From Bradyrhizobium sp. (GTDB lineage Bacteria; Pseudomonadota; Alphaproteobacteria; Rhizobiales; Xanthobacteraceae): a stretch of DNA of 64,000 nt. Every line of letters begins with the position of its first letter. Positions within the stretch are counted from its first letter, which is position 1. This document shows positions 36,104 to 47,000 of the stretch, in pieces. The position numbers and the translations under genes are program-made. The notes under the pieces are model-generated. The model was given only the letters and a program-made list of their open reading frames with translations. It was not told the origin of the DNA and made no database searches. The stretch lies in NCBI RefSeq assembly GCF_030654605.1, contig NZ_JAURXB010000079.1, positions 52,345-116,344 on the forward strand, written 5' to 3'.

Positions 36104-36649
36104 ATGATCCGCCTGTTTCTCGATCGACTCTACCTTTTCTCCGGCTATCTCGCCGGCCTCTTCCTGATTGCGATTTTTGTGCTGATGCTGCTGTTGTCGG
36201 CCGGCCGTCCGCTCGGTCTCAACATTCCGGCTGGCGACGATTTCATTTCCTGGTGCATGGCGGCGACGGCCTTCCTCGGGCTCGCGCATACCTTCAAGCA
36301 CGGCGAGATGATCCGCGTCGGTCTCCTGATCGACCGCCTCAGCGACCACGTCCGCCATTATGTCGAGATCGCCGCTCTCCTCATCGGCACCGGATTCATC
36401 GGCTTTTTCGCCTGGTACGCCGTCATCATGACGTGGCAATCGTGGAAGTTTTTCGACATTTCGCAGGGCGTCATCGCGGTGCCGCTGTGGATTCCGCAGC
36501 TCGGCTACAGCGGCGGCCTCGTGATTCTGTTCATCGCCTTCGTGGATGAATTGATCCATGTGCTGCGCGGCAACGCGCCGCGATACGAATTGCCGAAACC
36601 GACGACCGCCGAGGAAATCGTCGAGCGCGCCATGCAGAGCGGAGTCTGA
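36104..36649 (+). CDS. TRAP transporter small permease (DctQ type)
   Basis: A 181-residue membrane protein with four helices, near residues 10-30, 45-63, 85-110 and 128-150. The AATAFLGLAHTFKHGEMIRV loop is the DctQ signature. It is followed one base later by the large permease. The 180 bases upstream are gene-free and should hold the operon promoter. Confidence 0.9.
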   Translation: MIRLFLDRLYLFSGYLAGLFLIAIFVLMLLLSAGRPLGLNIPAGDDFISWCMAATAFLGLAHTFKHGEMIRVGLLIDRLSDHVRHYVEIAALLIGTGFIGFFAWYAVIMTWQSWKFFDISQGVIAVPLWIPQLGYSGGLVILFIAFVDELIHVLRGNAPRYELPKPTTAEEIVERAMQSGV

Positions 36650-36650
36650 C

Positions 36651-37958
36651 ATGGAGCTGCTCTCCATCGCAGCCCTGCTGCTGGGATTTCTTGCGCTGCT
36701 GCTCGGCGCCGGCGTCTGGATCGGCGTCGCCTTGATGGCGACGGGATGGGCCGGCATGCAATTCGCCGGCGGCGCTATTCCCGCGGGCAGCGTGCTGGCA
36801 ACAACGGTGTGGGGCAACAGCGCGTCGTGGTCGCTCGCGGCCCTGCCGCTGTTCATCTGGATGGGCGAAATCCTGTTCCGCACGCGGCTGTCGGAGGAAA
36901 TGTTTCGCGGCTTTGCGCCGTGGCTGAACTGGCTGCCGGGCCGGCTGATGCACGTCAACGTGCTCGCCTGCGGCGTGTTCGGCTCGGTCTCGGGATCGTC
37001 GGCCGCGACCTGCGCCACGGTGGCCAAGATCGCCCTGCCCGAGTTGAAGAAGCGAGGGTACGACGAAAACCTCAGCCTCGGCTCGCTGGCCGGCGCCGGC
37101 ACGCTCGGCATTCTGATTCCGCCGTCGATCACCATGGTGGTCTACGCCGTGCAGGCGAACGTCTCCATCATTCAGGTTTTCCTCGCCGGCTTCCTGCCCG
37201 GCCTGCTGGTGATGGCGCTTTACTCCGGCTACATCGCGGTCTGGTCGCTCGCCAATCCGAAGAAGACGCCGCCGGCCGAGCCGTCCATGAGCCTTCGCAA
37301 GCGCATTTCGGAATCGCTCAACCTACTTCCCTGCCTGCTGCTGATCGCTTTCGTCTTTCTGTCGCTGCTGATGGGCTGGGCGACGGCGACGGAATGCGCC
37401 GCCTGGGGCGTATTGGGGTCGCTCGCGATCGCATGGTGGCAGGATGCGCTGACCTGGGAGGCCTTCTGGGCGAGCGTCATGGGCGCGACGCGGGTCAATT
37501 GCATGATCCTGCTGATCCTGGCCGGTGCCTCCTACATGGGTACGTCGATGGCCTATACCGGCATCCCCCTGGCGCTCGCGAACTGGGTGAACGCTCTCCA
37601 GCTCAGTCCCTATGCGCTGATCGCGGCGCTCACCGTCATGTACATCGTGCTCGGCACGGCCCTCGACGGCATTTCCATGATCGTGCTGACTACCGCCATC
37701 GTCATTCCGATGGTAAAGCAGGCCGGCTTCGATCTGGTCTGGTTCGGCATTTTCCTGGTGCTGGTGGTGGAAATGGCAGAAGTCTCGCCGCCCGTCGGCT
37801 TCAATCTGTTCGTCCTGCAGACCATGAGCGGCAAGGATTCCAACACCGTCGCCAAGGCGGCCCTGCCGTTCTTCTTTTTGCTCGTTCTTGCGGTTGCCCT
37901 TATCACGGTCTTTCCTGATATTGTGATGGTGCTGCCGCGGATAGCGTTCCCTGGCTAG
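36651..37958 (+). CDS. TRAP transporter large permease (DctM type)
   Basis: A 435-residue membrane protein with about 12 helices and DctM signatures: GVFGSVSGSSAATCATVAKI, GSLAGAGTLGILIPPSITMV and EMAEVSPPVGFNLFVLQTM. Start at MELLSIAALLLGF directly after dctQ. It carries out sodium-coupled import with the DctQ and DctP subunits. Confidence 0.94.
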   Translation: MELLSIAALLLGFLALLLGAGVWIGVALMATGWAGMQFAGGAIPAGSVLATTVWGNSASWSLAALPLFIWMGEILFRTRLSEEMFRGFAPWLNWLPGRLMHVNVLACGVFGSVSGSSAATCATVAKIALPELKKRGYDENLSLGSLAGAGTLGILIPPSITMVVYAVQANVSIIQVFLAGFLPGLLVMALYSGYIAVWSLANPKKTPPAEPSMSLRKRISESLNLLPCLLLIAFVFLSLLMGWATATECAAWGVLGSLAIAWWQDALTWEAFWASVMGATRVNCMILLILAGASYMGTSMAYTGIPLALANWVNALQLSPYALIAALTVMYIVLGTALDGISMIVLTTAIVIPMVKQAGFDLVWFGIFLVLVVEMAEVSPPVGFNLFVLQTMSGKDSNTVAKAALPFFFLLVLAVALITVFPDIVMVLPRIAFPG

Positions 37959-37972
37959 AGAGAGGTATCGTC

Positions 37973-38962
37973 ATGTTGAGGCTTGTTAAAACGTGTGCAA
38001 TGGCTGCCTGCGTCGCGGCTCTTGCCGCTCCCGCGCTTGTCGTTCCCGCAACGGCGCAGACAAAATGGAATCTTCCGGCGGCCTATCCGGCGGACAATCC
38101 GCATTCGGTGAATCTGACCACGTTTGCCAAGGACGTTGGCGACGCCACCGGCGGCAAGCTGCAGATCACCGTGCATGCCGCGGCGTCGCTGTTCAAGGCG
38201 CCGGAAATCAAGCGCGCGGTCGCAACCGGCCAGGCGCAGGCTGGTGAGGTTCTGATCTCGCTGCATGAGAACGAAGACCCGCTGTTCGGCATCGATGTCG
38301 TCCCGTTCATGGCGACGAGCTATCCGGCGGCCAAGAAGCTGTGGCTGGCGTCGAAACCCACCATCGAAAAGAAGCTCGCATCGCAGGGGCTGATGCTTCT
38401 GTTCGCGGTGCCGTGGGGTCCGCAGGGCATTTATGCCAAGAAGGATCTCAACACCGTCGAGGACATGAAGGGCCTGAAGTGGCGCGCCTATAACGTCGGG
38501 ACGTCGCGCATCGCCGAACTGGTCGGCGCGCAGCCCATCACCATCCAGGCGGCGGAATTGCCGCAGGCGCTGGCTACCGGCGTCGTCAACGCATTCATGA
38601 CCTCGGGCTCGACCGGCTACGACAGCAAGGCCTGGGAAACCATGACGCACTTCTATGATACCCAGGCATGGATTCCGAAGAACGTCACCTTCGTGAACAA
38701 GGCGGCTTTCGACGCGCTCGACAAGCCGACCCAGGACGCGATCCTCAAGGCAGCAGCGGTCGCCGAAACACGCGGCTGGAAGCTCGCGGAAGAAAAGGCC
38801 AAGTGGTATCTCGAACAGCTTGCAGCCAACAAGATGAAGGTGCTTCCGCCACCTGCGGCGCTGAAGGCCGGTCTCGAGAAAATCGGCGAGCAGTTGACGG
38901 CCGATTGGTCGAAGAAGGCCGGCCCCGAAGGTGAGGCCGTGATCGCCGCCTACAAGAAATAG
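37973..38962 (+). CDS. TRAP transporter periplasmic substrate-binding protein (DctP type)
   Basis: A 329-residue exported protein: signal peptide to about residue 28 (VVPATAQT), then the DctP fold with AAYPADNPHSVNLTTFA, VHAAASLFKAPEIKRAVATGQ and the ligand-binding MKGLKWRAYN, where the conserved arginine usually holds a carboxylate. The gene order Q-M-P is complete, and a terminator follows. Ligand unknown. Confidence 0.93.
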   Translation: MLRLVKTCAMAACVAALAAPALVVPATAQTKWNLPAAYPADNPHSVNLTTFAKDVGDATGGKLQITVHAAASLFKAPEIKRAVATGQAQAGEVLISLHENEDPLFGIDVVPFMATSYPAAKKLWLASKPTIEKKLASQGLMLLFAVPWGPQGIYAKKDLNTVEDMKGLKWRAYNVGTSRIAELVGAQPITIQAAELPQALATGVVNAFMTSGSTGYDSKAWETMTHFYDTQAWIPKNVTFVNKAAFDALDKPTQDAILKAAAVAETRGWKLAEEKAKWYLEQLAANKMKVLPPPAALKAGLEKIGEQLTADWSKKAGPEGEAVIAAYKK

Positions 38963-38984
38963 GGCGATCTTTATAGCGATTTCA

Positions 38985-39018
38985 AAGGGTCCGGCATTCG
39001 ATTGCCGGGCCCTTTTTG
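38985..39018 (+). terminator. rho-independent terminator of the TRAP operon
   Basis: AAAGGGTCCGGCA and TGCCGGGCCCTTT pair with one G-T wobble around a short ATT-rich loop, followed by TTTGTTT. It begins 23 bases after the dctP stop. Confidence 0.85.
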
Positions 39019-39057
39019 TTTACTGCGGGGGTTTAATTTCGGCTCGCGCATCCCCAT

Positions 39058-39189
39058 ATGACCGACATGGCACAATGGCAAAAATCCTTCACGAAGGAAC
39101 CTCCGAAGACCAAGGCTGAGCTGCGCGAGATGCTCTCCGAGGCCGTCCGCAATACGCAGGCCGAGACGAAGCGGCAGTCGAAGTCCTAG
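39058..39189 (+). CDS. small charged hypothetical protein
   Basis: A 43-residue cytoplasmic protein, starting MTDMAQWQKSFTKEPPKTK and ending KRQSKS. It is strongly charged and probably helical. I believe similar small proteins occur in Bradyrhizobium but recall no function. No strong ribosome site is visible. It lies between the TRAP terminator and an interspersed repeat. Confidence 0.45.
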   Translation: MTDMAQWQKSFTKEPPKTKAELREMLSEAVRNTQAETKRQSKS

Positions 39190-39218
39190 GGAGATCGCGG
39201 CTAAGGTCGCACGCTCTG

Positions 39219-39398
39219 CCCTCATCCTGAGAGAATGAATACGGACCTCATCCCCGCGCAACGGCTTCGCCGTTGTCGCTGGAGGAGCTGCGCGTCTTCG
39301 CGCGGCGTCTCGAAGGATGGCCGCGAATACTGCCGTTGCATCCATCCTTCGAGACGCTTGCTTCGCAAGCTCCTCAGGATGAGGACTGTATTCATTGA
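39219..39398. repeat. interspersed palindromic repeat (family C)
   Basis: CCTCATCCTGAG-type ends and inner GCGTCTTCGCGCGGCGTCTCGA and CGAGACGCTTGCTTCGCAAGC segments give an imperfect hairpin about 180 bases long. ATGAATAC at the left is matched by GTATTCAT at the right. The core GCGTCTTCGCGCGGCGTCTC recurs at 54851-54957. It fills most of the gap before the flavoprotein gene. Confidence 0.75.
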
Positions 39399-39422
39399 GA
39401 GTTCGTGTTTATCTCCGGGGTT

Positions 39423-40640
39423 CTAAACGGCCCGCCCCGCCGCCACGCCCGACGACCACGCCCATTGAAAATTGAAGCCGCCGAGATGGCCGGTGACGTC
39501 GACGACCTCGCCGATGAAATAGAGGCCCGGCACCGATCTCGACTCGAGTGTTTTCGAGGACAGCTCCGAGGTATCGACGCCGCCCAGCGTGACTTCCGCG
39601 GTGCGGTAGCCCTCGGTGCCGCTGGGCCGCACTCGCCATTGCGACACGCTGGCGGCGACTTGCGTCAGCAGTCTGTCGGAGAAATCGGCGAGTCGCTCCG
39701 GCCCTGCGGTGGCATCCGCAATGATCCGCGCCAGCCGCTTCGGAACCAGGCCTGAAAGAGCCGTGGCCATCTCCTGCTTCGGATGATCATGGCGCAGTTG
39801 TTTCAGCCCGGCCAGCACATCGGTGCCCGGCGCCATGTCGATGACGATGTCCTGGCCGTCGCGCCAGTAGGACGAGATCTGCAGGATCGCCGGACCGCTC
39901 AGCCCGCGATGGGTGAACAGCAGCGCCTCGTCGAACCGCGCCTTGCCGCAACTGACGACGGCATCGACTGCGACGCCCGACATCTCCTTGAATTGCGCCA
40001 GCAGCGCCGCATCGAAGGTCAGCGGCACCAGTGCCGCGCGCGGCGGCACGATCTTCAAGCCGAATTGTTCCGCAATCTTGTAGCCGAATCCGCTCGATCC
40101 CATTTTCGGAATCGAGGGACCGCCGGTCGCGACCACCAGCGCGCGGCCGCGAAACTCGCCCTGGTCGGTTACCACGACAAAGCCGCTTTCGGATTTCGAG
40201 ATCGCGGAGATGCGCACGCCCAGCCGCAGCTGCGCGCGGGCCTTGCGGCATTCCTCCAGCAGCATGTCGATGATCTGCCGCGACGAGCCGTCGCAGAACA
40301 ATTGCCCGCGCGTCTTCTCGTGAAAGGCGATGCCGTATTGCTCGACCAGCGCGATGAAATCCTGTTGCGTGTAGCTGCTCAGCGCCGAATGGCAGAACCG
40401 CGGATTGTCCGACAGGAAATTTGCAGGGGTGGTGTGCAGGTTGGTGAAATTGCAGCGTCCGCCGCCGGAAATGCGAATCTTCTCGGCCGGCTGCCGCGCC
40501 TGCTCCAGCACCAGCACCGAACGCCCGCGCTGGCCGGCGACGCCGGCGCACATCAGGCCGGCGGCGCCGGCGCCGAGGATGATGACGTCGTGAACATCAA
40601 GGTTTCTGCTTTTCAGGGACGCGTGCGATCCTTGCGTCAT
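39423..40640 (-). CDS. HI0933/BaiN-family FAD-dependent oxidoreductase
   Basis: A 405-residue flavoprotein of the HI0933 (YhiN/BaiN) family: N-terminal dinucleotide motif DVIILGAGAAGLMCAGVAG, then the signature RISGGGRCNFTN near residue 55 and C-terminal VTLGGVDTSELSSKTLESR and GLYFIGEVVDVTGHLGGFN. The substrate of most members is unknown. Start at MTQGSHASL (ATG 40640), overlapping the transglutaminase stop by 4 bases. The longer frame is that gene's shadow. Its coupling to the transglutaminase cluster suggests joint expression. Confidence 0.9.
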   Translation of the reverse strand: MTQGSHASLKSRNLDVHDVIILGAGAAGLMCAGVAGQRGRSVLVLEQARQPAEKIRISGGGRCNFTNLHTTPANFLSDNPRFCHSALSSYTQQDFIALVEQYGIAFHEKTRGQLFCDGSSRQIIDMLLEECRKARAQLRLGVRISAISKSESGFVVVTDQGEFRGRALVVATGGPSIPKMGSSGFGYKIAEQFGLKIVPPRAALVPLTFDAALLAQFKEMSGVAVDAVVSCGKARFDEALLFTHRGLSGPAILQISSYWRDGQDIVIDMAPGTDVLAGLKQLRHDHPKQEMATALSGLVPKRLARIIADATAGPERLADFSDRLLTQVAASVSQWRVRPSGTEGYRTAEVTLGGVDTSELSSKTLESRSVPGLYFIGEVVDVTGHLGGFNFQWAWSSGVAAGRAV

Positions 40641-41515
40641 TCGACCAGCAGCACGTCGACCGCCACCGCGAGCTTCTGCTTGCGGGAGCCCACGATAATG
40701 CCGTCGACCGGCGAGACATCGGAAAAATCCCGCCCCACCGCCAGCACGATGTGATCGTTCTCGACCAGGATGTCGTTGGTCGGATCGAAACCGATCCAGC
40801 CCAGCCCCTCGCCGCACCACAGCGCGACCCAGGCATGGGTCGCGTCCGCTCCCTGCAGCCGCGGCTTGCCCGGCGGCGGAATGGTGCGCAGATAGCCAGA
40901 GACATAGGCCGCCGGCAGACCGAGGCCGCGCAGCCCCGCGATCATCACATGGGCGAAATCCTGGCAGACGCCGTGGCGTTTCTCGAACACTTCCTCGAGC
41001 GGCGTCGAGATCACGGTGGCCTTCGGGTCGTATCTGAATTCAGTGCGGATCCGATGCATCAGATCGACGGCGCCCGCGAGGATTCCTGCGCCTTTCGGAA
41101 AACTCAGCGATGCATAGGCTGTCACCGGCTGCTGCACCGGGACCAGCGGACTGACGAAGACGTAGCCGATCGGCGATTCCGGGCCGAGGCTGGTAGACTC
41201 GAAGGCGACGTCGCGCACCTCTTCCCATGGCCGGCTTGGCGCGTCACGGGCGGGCACGCGGCGGGAAACCGACACGCGCGAGCGGGAATCGATTCGCAGG
41301 CTGCGGTGCGAGGTCTCGATCACGATACTCTCGGTGTGGGTCCCGAAAAAATCATGCCTGACGGTGCGGTCGGCGGGCCGCGGCCTGATCTCGACGGTGT
41401 GCGAGACCAGTTGCTGTCCGTCGCCGCTCCTGGGCTCCAGCCGCAGCGAGCAGCGCGAGTAGCTCACCGGGCTTTCATAGGAGTAGCTGGTGACGTGACG
41501 GATGTCGTAGATCAC
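40637..41515 (-). CDS. transglutaminase-like cysteine protease-fold protein
   Basis: A 292-residue cytoplasmic protein: an N-terminal beta domain (YDIRHVTSYSYESPVSYS) and a transglutaminase-like catalytic domain with triad Cys in HGVCQDFAHVMIAG, His in ATHAWVALWC and Asp in IGFDPTND. In this family the activity is probably peptidase or peptide-bond transfer rather than cross-linking. GTG 41515 overlaps the ATP-grasp stop by 4 bases. It is third in a three-gene set with the DUF2126 protein and the ATP-grasp/alpha-E protein. Confidence 0.9.
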   Translation of the reverse strand: MIYDIRHVTSYSYESPVSYSRCSLRLEPRSGDGQQLVSHTVEIRPRPADRTVRHDFFGTHTESIVIETSHRSLRIDSRSRVSVSRRVPARDAPSRPWEEVRDVAFESTSLGPESPIGYVFVSPLVPVQQPVTAYASLSFPKGAGILAGAVDLMHRIRTEFRYDPKATVISTPLEEVFEKRHGVCQDFAHVMIAGLRGLGLPAAYVSGYLRTIPPPGKPRLQGADATHAWVALWCGEGLGWIGFDPTNDILVENDHIVLAVGRDFSDVSPVDGIIVGSRKQKLAVAVDVLLVE

Positions 41516-44037
41516 GCGAGGCCCGTCAGCTTTTCAGGCCGGCTCGCATTGGGCCCGTGCGGAAAATAATGCGATCCGATGGCATCGGCCAGCGTCAGCA
41601 GATCCTGCTCCAGCGCGAACAGCGTCTTGGTGTCGAGCGAAGCCGCCTCCGTCGTCGTCAGCATCGCCTGCAGCGCCACCGCGAGCCGCTGCGGCCGCTC
41701 GATCAATCCACCCTCCTTCAGGGTCGGCAGGCTGGCGATGTGGTCGTTCAGCGCCGAGACCTGGAACGCGACCGACCGGGGGTTATAGGGGTCGAGCACC
41801 ACGAGGTCGCGCACCGGCGCCAGCAACGGACCGACTAGATAGCGCGAGCGATAGGTGATCTGGCAGTCGACCAGGGTCAGCAGGATATCGAGGTCCTCGC
41901 TGACGGCCTCGTCATAGGCGAACTGGCGCGCGAAACGCGCGGTGTTGATGGCGCGCTCGGCGCGGCGGCCCATTTCGAGAAACCGCCAGCCGGCGGCGCG
42001 GTTCATGTTTTCCTGCGCGAGGCCGGCGAAGCTCGCGAGTTCCTGCAGCGTCAGTTCGGCGGCGATCAGCACACCGTCATCGTCCTCGACTTCCCGCGCC
42101 AGCCGCTCGGACATTTCAGTGATCACCTGCCAGGCGTCCGGCGACAGCCGCTCGCGCAGCGACGTCGCGGTGCGCTGCGCCGAACGCACCAGCGACAGCG
42201 CCGAACCGAACTTTTCCTCGCTCTGCAGCGCCTCGGCCACGACCTTCGAAGGGTGCGCGCGCGAGGTTTGCGAGGCCGCGCCCCAGATCACCAGCAGCCG
42301 CTGCACCCGCTCCATCGCCGGCAGCACGGTCGGAGAACCCTTGCCGGCATCGCGCTGCATGCCGAGCGCCCGCAACAGCCGCAGCGTCGCCTCGGCGCGC
42401 TCCAGATAGCGGCCGAGCCAGAACAGATTGTCGGCGGCGCGGCTCGGCACCACGCCGGCGATGCGCCGGATCCGCACGGTATCGACCCCCGGCAGCAGGG
42501 TGGCAGTCGAAACCGCCTTGTCGGATACCACCCAGACATCCGCCGCCCGGGCGCCGTCGCCCATCGAGACCGCGCGGGCATCGGGCTGATCGGCGATCCG
42601 GCAGAAGCCGCCGGGCATGATGGTCCAGCCATCGGCCGTTGCCGCCGCGAACACGCGCAGCACGAAAGGCCGCGGCGTGATGTGGCCGTTGTCCCACACC
42701 GGCGTGGTCGACAGCCGAACCAGTTCCTGGCCGACATAATCGATGCCGCGATCCGAGATCGCGGTCTTGAGCCGTTCCCGCTCGCTGGCAGACAATTCGG
42801 CGGCGAGGATGGGTCCCCTGCCGAAACCGGGAACACCCCTTCCATAGGCGCCCTCAATGGCGAACTCGTCGAGCCGCGCCAGCACTTCCTCGCGCGCGGC
42901 CTTCTGGCCGCACCACCAGGTCGCGATATGCGGCATCTTCAGATCTTCGCCGAGGAAGCGCTCGCTCAGGCTGGGCAGGAAGCCCAGCAGCGCCCGCGCC
43001 TCCATCACGCCGGAGCCCGGCATGTTGGCCATCACGACGCCGTTCTTTCGGATAACGTCGATCAGGCCGGGCACGCCGAGTTGCGAGGATGCGTCGAGTT
43101 CCAGCGGATCGAGCGAATTGGAGTCGACCCGGCGCAGCAGTACGTCGAGCCGCTTCAACCCGGCGACGGTGCGGATATGGATGCGGTCGCCGCTGACGGC
43201 GAGATCGTCGCCCTCGACCAGCAGGAAGCCGAGGTAGCGCGCCAGCGTGGCGTGCTCGAAATAGGTTTCGCTGAAGGTGCCCGGCGTCAGCAATCCGATG
43301 CGCGGCTCATCGCGGTCGGCGCTGGCGCGAAGTGAGTCGCGGAAGGCCTCGAAGAACGTGGCCACGCGCTCGACGTTCATGGATTTGTAGAGCGAGGTAA
43401 AGGCGCGCGACAGCACCAGCCGGTTTTCCAGCGCGTAGCCTGCGCCTGACGGCGCCTGGGTGCGGTCGCCCAGCACCCACCAGCGGCCGTCGGGCCCGCG
43501 CCCGACATCGGCGGCATAGATGCTGAGATAGCGGCCGCCCGGCGGTTTGACCCCGCACACCGAGCGCAGATATTCGGTGCTGCCGGCAATCGCCGCGGCG
43601 GGTATCGCGCCCTCCGCCACCAGCCGGCCCTCGCCATAGAGGTCGTTCAGCACCAGCTCGAGCAATTCCGCGCGTTGCACGATGCCGGCGGTCAATTGCT
43701 GCCAGTCGGCCTCGTCGATCAGCAGCGGAAGGTGGCTCAGCGGCCAAAGCCGGTCGGCGGTCTCGCCCGGCGCGCGATAGGTCACGCCGGCTTCCCGCAA
43801 ATGCCGGTCGGCGGCGCCGAAGCGGCGCTCGATATCGGCGGGGCTCAGGCTCGCGAAGGCCTCGAAGAACCGGGTCCAGACCGCGCGCGGCGCGCCGTCC
43901 TGGCCGATATATTCATCGGGGATTCCGGGCAGCCGGACATAGTCGCGGGCCCACTGCGCCACGCGCCGGTTGCCCGGACGGACCCTGGTTCCCTGACTGC
44001 TTGCCCCAATGCTTTCCCGGCCGTCGCGTCCCGCCAT
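41512..44037 (-). CDS. circularly permuted ATP-grasp / alpha-E domain fusion protein
   Basis: An 841-residue fusion. Residues 1-480 are a circularly permuted ATP-grasp domain (LPLLIDEADWQQLTAGIVQ, GDRTQAPSGAGYALENRLVLSRAF, LGVPGLIDVIRKNGVV, HIATWWCGQ). Residues 510-830 are an alpha-helical alpha-E (DUF403) domain (NLFWLGRYLERAEATLRLLRAL, LDILLTLVDCQITYRSRY). Such ATP-grasp enzymes are predicted to form amide bonds on a peptide. The two domains are separate genes in many bacteria and fused here. ATG 44037 is preferred to a TTG seven codons upstream. Confidence 0.9.
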   Translation of the reverse strand: MAGRDGRESIGASSQGTRVRPGNRRVAQWARDYVRLPGIPDEYIGQDGAPRAVWTRFFEAFASLSPADIERRFGAADRHLREAGVTYRAPGETADRLWPLSHLPLLIDEADWQQLTAGIVQRAELLELVLNDLYGEGRLVAEGAIPAAAIAGSTEYLRSVCGVKPPGGRYLSIYAADVGRGPDGRWWVLGDRTQAPSGAGYALENRLVLSRAFTSLYKSMNVERVATFFEAFRDSLRASADRDEPRIGLLTPGTFSETYFEHATLARYLGFLLVEGDDLAVSGDRIHIRTVAGLKRLDVLLRRVDSNSLDPLELDASSQLGVPGLIDVIRKNGVVMANMPGSGVMEARALLGFLPSLSERFLGEDLKMPHIATWWCGQKAAREEVLARLDEFAIEGAYGRGVPGFGRGPILAAELSASERERLKTAISDRGIDYVGQELVRLSTTPVWDNGHITPRPFVLRVFAAATADGWTIMPGGFCRIADQPDARAVSMGDGARAADVWVVSDKAVSTATLLPGVDTVRIRRIAGVVPSRAADNLFWLGRYLERAEATLRLLRALGMQRDAGKGSPTVLPAMERVQRLLVIWGAASQTSRAHPSKVVAEALQSEEKFGSALSLVRSAQRTATSLRERLSPDAWQVITEMSERLAREVEDDDGVLIAAELTLQELASFAGLAQENMNRAAGWRFLEMGRRAERAINTARFARQFAYDEAVSEDLDILLTLVDCQITYRSRYLVGPLLAPVRDLVVLDPYNPRSVAFQVSALNDHIASLPTLKEGGLIERPQRLAVALQAMLTTTEAASLDTKTLFALEQDLLTLADAIGSHYFPHGPNASRPEKLTGLA

Positions 44038-44067
44038 GTCAGACTCTCCCGCCCTCAAAGCCCATTC

Positions 44068-47000
44068 TCAATGAAGCAGCGGCGTCCTCAAGTCGAGGGT
44101 CAAAGGGAACTCAATTGTGCGTTCTTCGCGGGGCGGATCGATCTTGCCGGGGGTGTGGCCATGGTCCTGGAACCGGGCCAGCCGGCGAGCCTCGGCCTCG
44201 TAGGAATTGACCGGTTTGGTGTCGTAAGTGCGCCCCCCCGGATGGGCGACGTGGTAGACGCAGCCGCCCAGCGAGCGGCCGTTCCAGGTATCGATCAGGT
44301 CAAAAGTCAGCGGCGCGTGAACCGGGATGGTCGGATGCAGACCTGAATGCGGCTGCCAGGCCTTGAAACGGACGCCCGCGACCGCCTCACCGGCGCGGCC
44401 GGTTTCGGTCATCGGCATCCGCCGTGCGTTGCAGGTGACGACGTGGCGGCCCTCGACGAAGCCTGTGGCCCTGACCTGCAGTCGCTCCACCGAGGAATCG
44501 ACGTAGCGGACGGTGCCGCCGGCCGAGCCCTCTTCGCCGAGAACGTGCCAGGGCTCCAGCGCCTGCCGCACTTCGAGTGCGACGCCGCCATGGTGGACCC
44601 GGCCGAACACGGGGAAGCGAAACTCGAGCTGGGCCGCATACCAGTCCGGCGAAAAATCGTAGCCGGATTGTTTCAACTCGCCGAGCACGCCCTGAAAATC
44701 CTCCCAGAGGAAATGCGGCAGCATGAAACGATCGTGCAGCGTGGTGCCCCAGCGCACGAACCTGCCCTGCTGCGGCTCGCGCCAGAGTTTTGCAATCAAC
44801 GCCCGGATCAGCAGTTGCTGCGCCAGCGACATGCGCGGATCGGGCGGCATTTCCAAAGCGCGGAATTCGACCAGCCCGAGCCGCCCGGTGGCGCCGTCGG
44901 GCGAATAGAGCTTGTCGATGCAGATTTCGGCGCGGTGGGTATTGCCCGTGATATCGACCAGGATGTGCCGGAACAGGCGGTCGACCAGCCACAGCGGCGC
45001 AGGCGTACCCGGCGGCGGCACGTGGGACAGCGCAATCTCCAGTTCGTAAAGCCCGTCATGGCGGGCCTCGTCGATGCGCGGCGCCTGGCTGGTCGGACCA
45101 ATGAACATGCCGGAGAACAAATAAGACAGCGACGGATGCCGCTGCCAGTACAATACGAGGCTCTTCAGCAAGTCCGGACGACGCAGGAACGGCGAGTCCG
45201 CGGGCGTGGAGCCGCCGACTACCACGTGATTGCCGCCGCCGGTGCCGGTGTGGCGGCCGTCGACCAGATACTTGTTGGCGCCGAGCCGCGTCTGCGCGGC
45301 ATCTTCGTAAAGCCCGAAGGTGATGTCGACGGCCTCGCGCCAGTTTTGCGCCGGCTGGATGTTGATCTCGATCACGCCGGGGTCGGGCGTCACCTTGATC
45401 ACCTCGACGCGCGGGTCGAACGGTGGCGGATAGCCCTCGACATGGACCTGCATCTGCATTTCTTCTGATGTGGCCTCCACCGCCGTCACCAGTTCGAGAT
45501 AGTCTTCCAGTTTCTCCACCGGCGGCATGAACGCGCACAGAATGCCGTCGCGGATTTCGATCGACATCGCGGTGCGCACGCCGCCGCCCCGGAGCTGCTG
45601 TTCCTGCACCTCCTGATGCGGCGCGGCGCCGGCCGACGCGGCGCCGTCGTACACCGGCAGTTCTTCGCGCGGATCCAGCGGATCCTGTTCGACGATGTAG
45701 GGATATTCATCCGTCTCGATATGCGGCAGGGAGGCGATCGGCAGCCGCAATCCCAGCGGCGAATCTCCGGGAGTCAGGAACAGGTTGCCGCGGCGCAGTT
45801 TCCAGCGCTCGCTTTTCCAGCGCGTGGATTTGGGGGCCTCGGCATTCCAGCGCTGGATCGGCAGCACGAATCCCTTGGGAACGTTCAGCCCCTGATCGAA
45901 CACCCGCGCCATGCGCGAGCGCTCTTCCGGATCGGACAGTTTGGAATCGGAGGGATCGACATTGGGCGGCAGGCCGGCTTCCTTCTCCAGCCAGTGCGCG
46001 GGGTCCTCGAACGCCGGCAGGACGAATTCGGAATCGACGCCGAGTTTCTCGGCGGTGGATTCCGCGAAGCGCTCGGCGTCTTCGATACTGGCCTTGCGCG
46101 GTTTCTCGATGGTGGCGATCAGATCGGGATTTTTCCAGATCGGCACGCCGTCCTTGCGCCAGTACAATCCGAACGCCCAGCGCGGCAGGCTCTCGCCGGG
46201 ATACCATTTGCCCTGACCGTAATGCAGCAGGCCGCCAGGTGCGAACCGCGTGCGCAGTTTTCGGATCAGATCGTCGGCAAGGCCGCGCTTGGTCGGACCG
46301 ACCGCGGCAATATTCCATTCCGGCGATTCCAGGTCATCGACCGAGACGAAGGTCGGCTCGCCGCCCATGGTCAGGCGCACGTCGCCCGCTCTGAGATCGG
46401 CATCGACCTTTTCTCCGAGCGCGTCGAGCCGTGCCCAGGACTCGTCGGAAAACGGCCGGGTGATCCGCGGCGCTTCGCGGATCCGCTTGACGTTCATCTC
46501 GAAGCCGAACTCGACTTCGGCGAATCCGACCGCGCCCGAAATCGGCGCCGCCGAGCGGTAGTGCGGCGTGGCGGCAACGGGAATGTGCCCCTCGCCGGTC
46601 AGCATGCCCGAGGTGACGTCGAACCCGATCCATCCGGCACCCGGCAGATAGACTTCGGCCCAGGCGTGCAAATCGGTAAAATCGTTCTCGACCTCGCGCG
46701 GTCCCTCGACCGGATCGATGTCGGGACGCAGCTGGATGAGATAGCCCGACACGAAACGGGCGGCGAGCCCGAGGTGACGCAGGGTCTGAATCAACAGCCA
46801 CGCGGAATCGCGGCAGGATCCCGCGCCGGATTCGAGCGTCTGTTCCGGGGTCTGGATGCCCGGCTCCATCCGGATGATGTAGCGCACCTGGTCGCGCAGC
46901 TTCGCGTTGAGATCGACCAGGAAATTGACCGTGCTGGTCGCCTCGCGCGGAATGCTCGCGAGGTATTTTGCGAACAGCGGCCCAAGTTCCATGGTCGCGA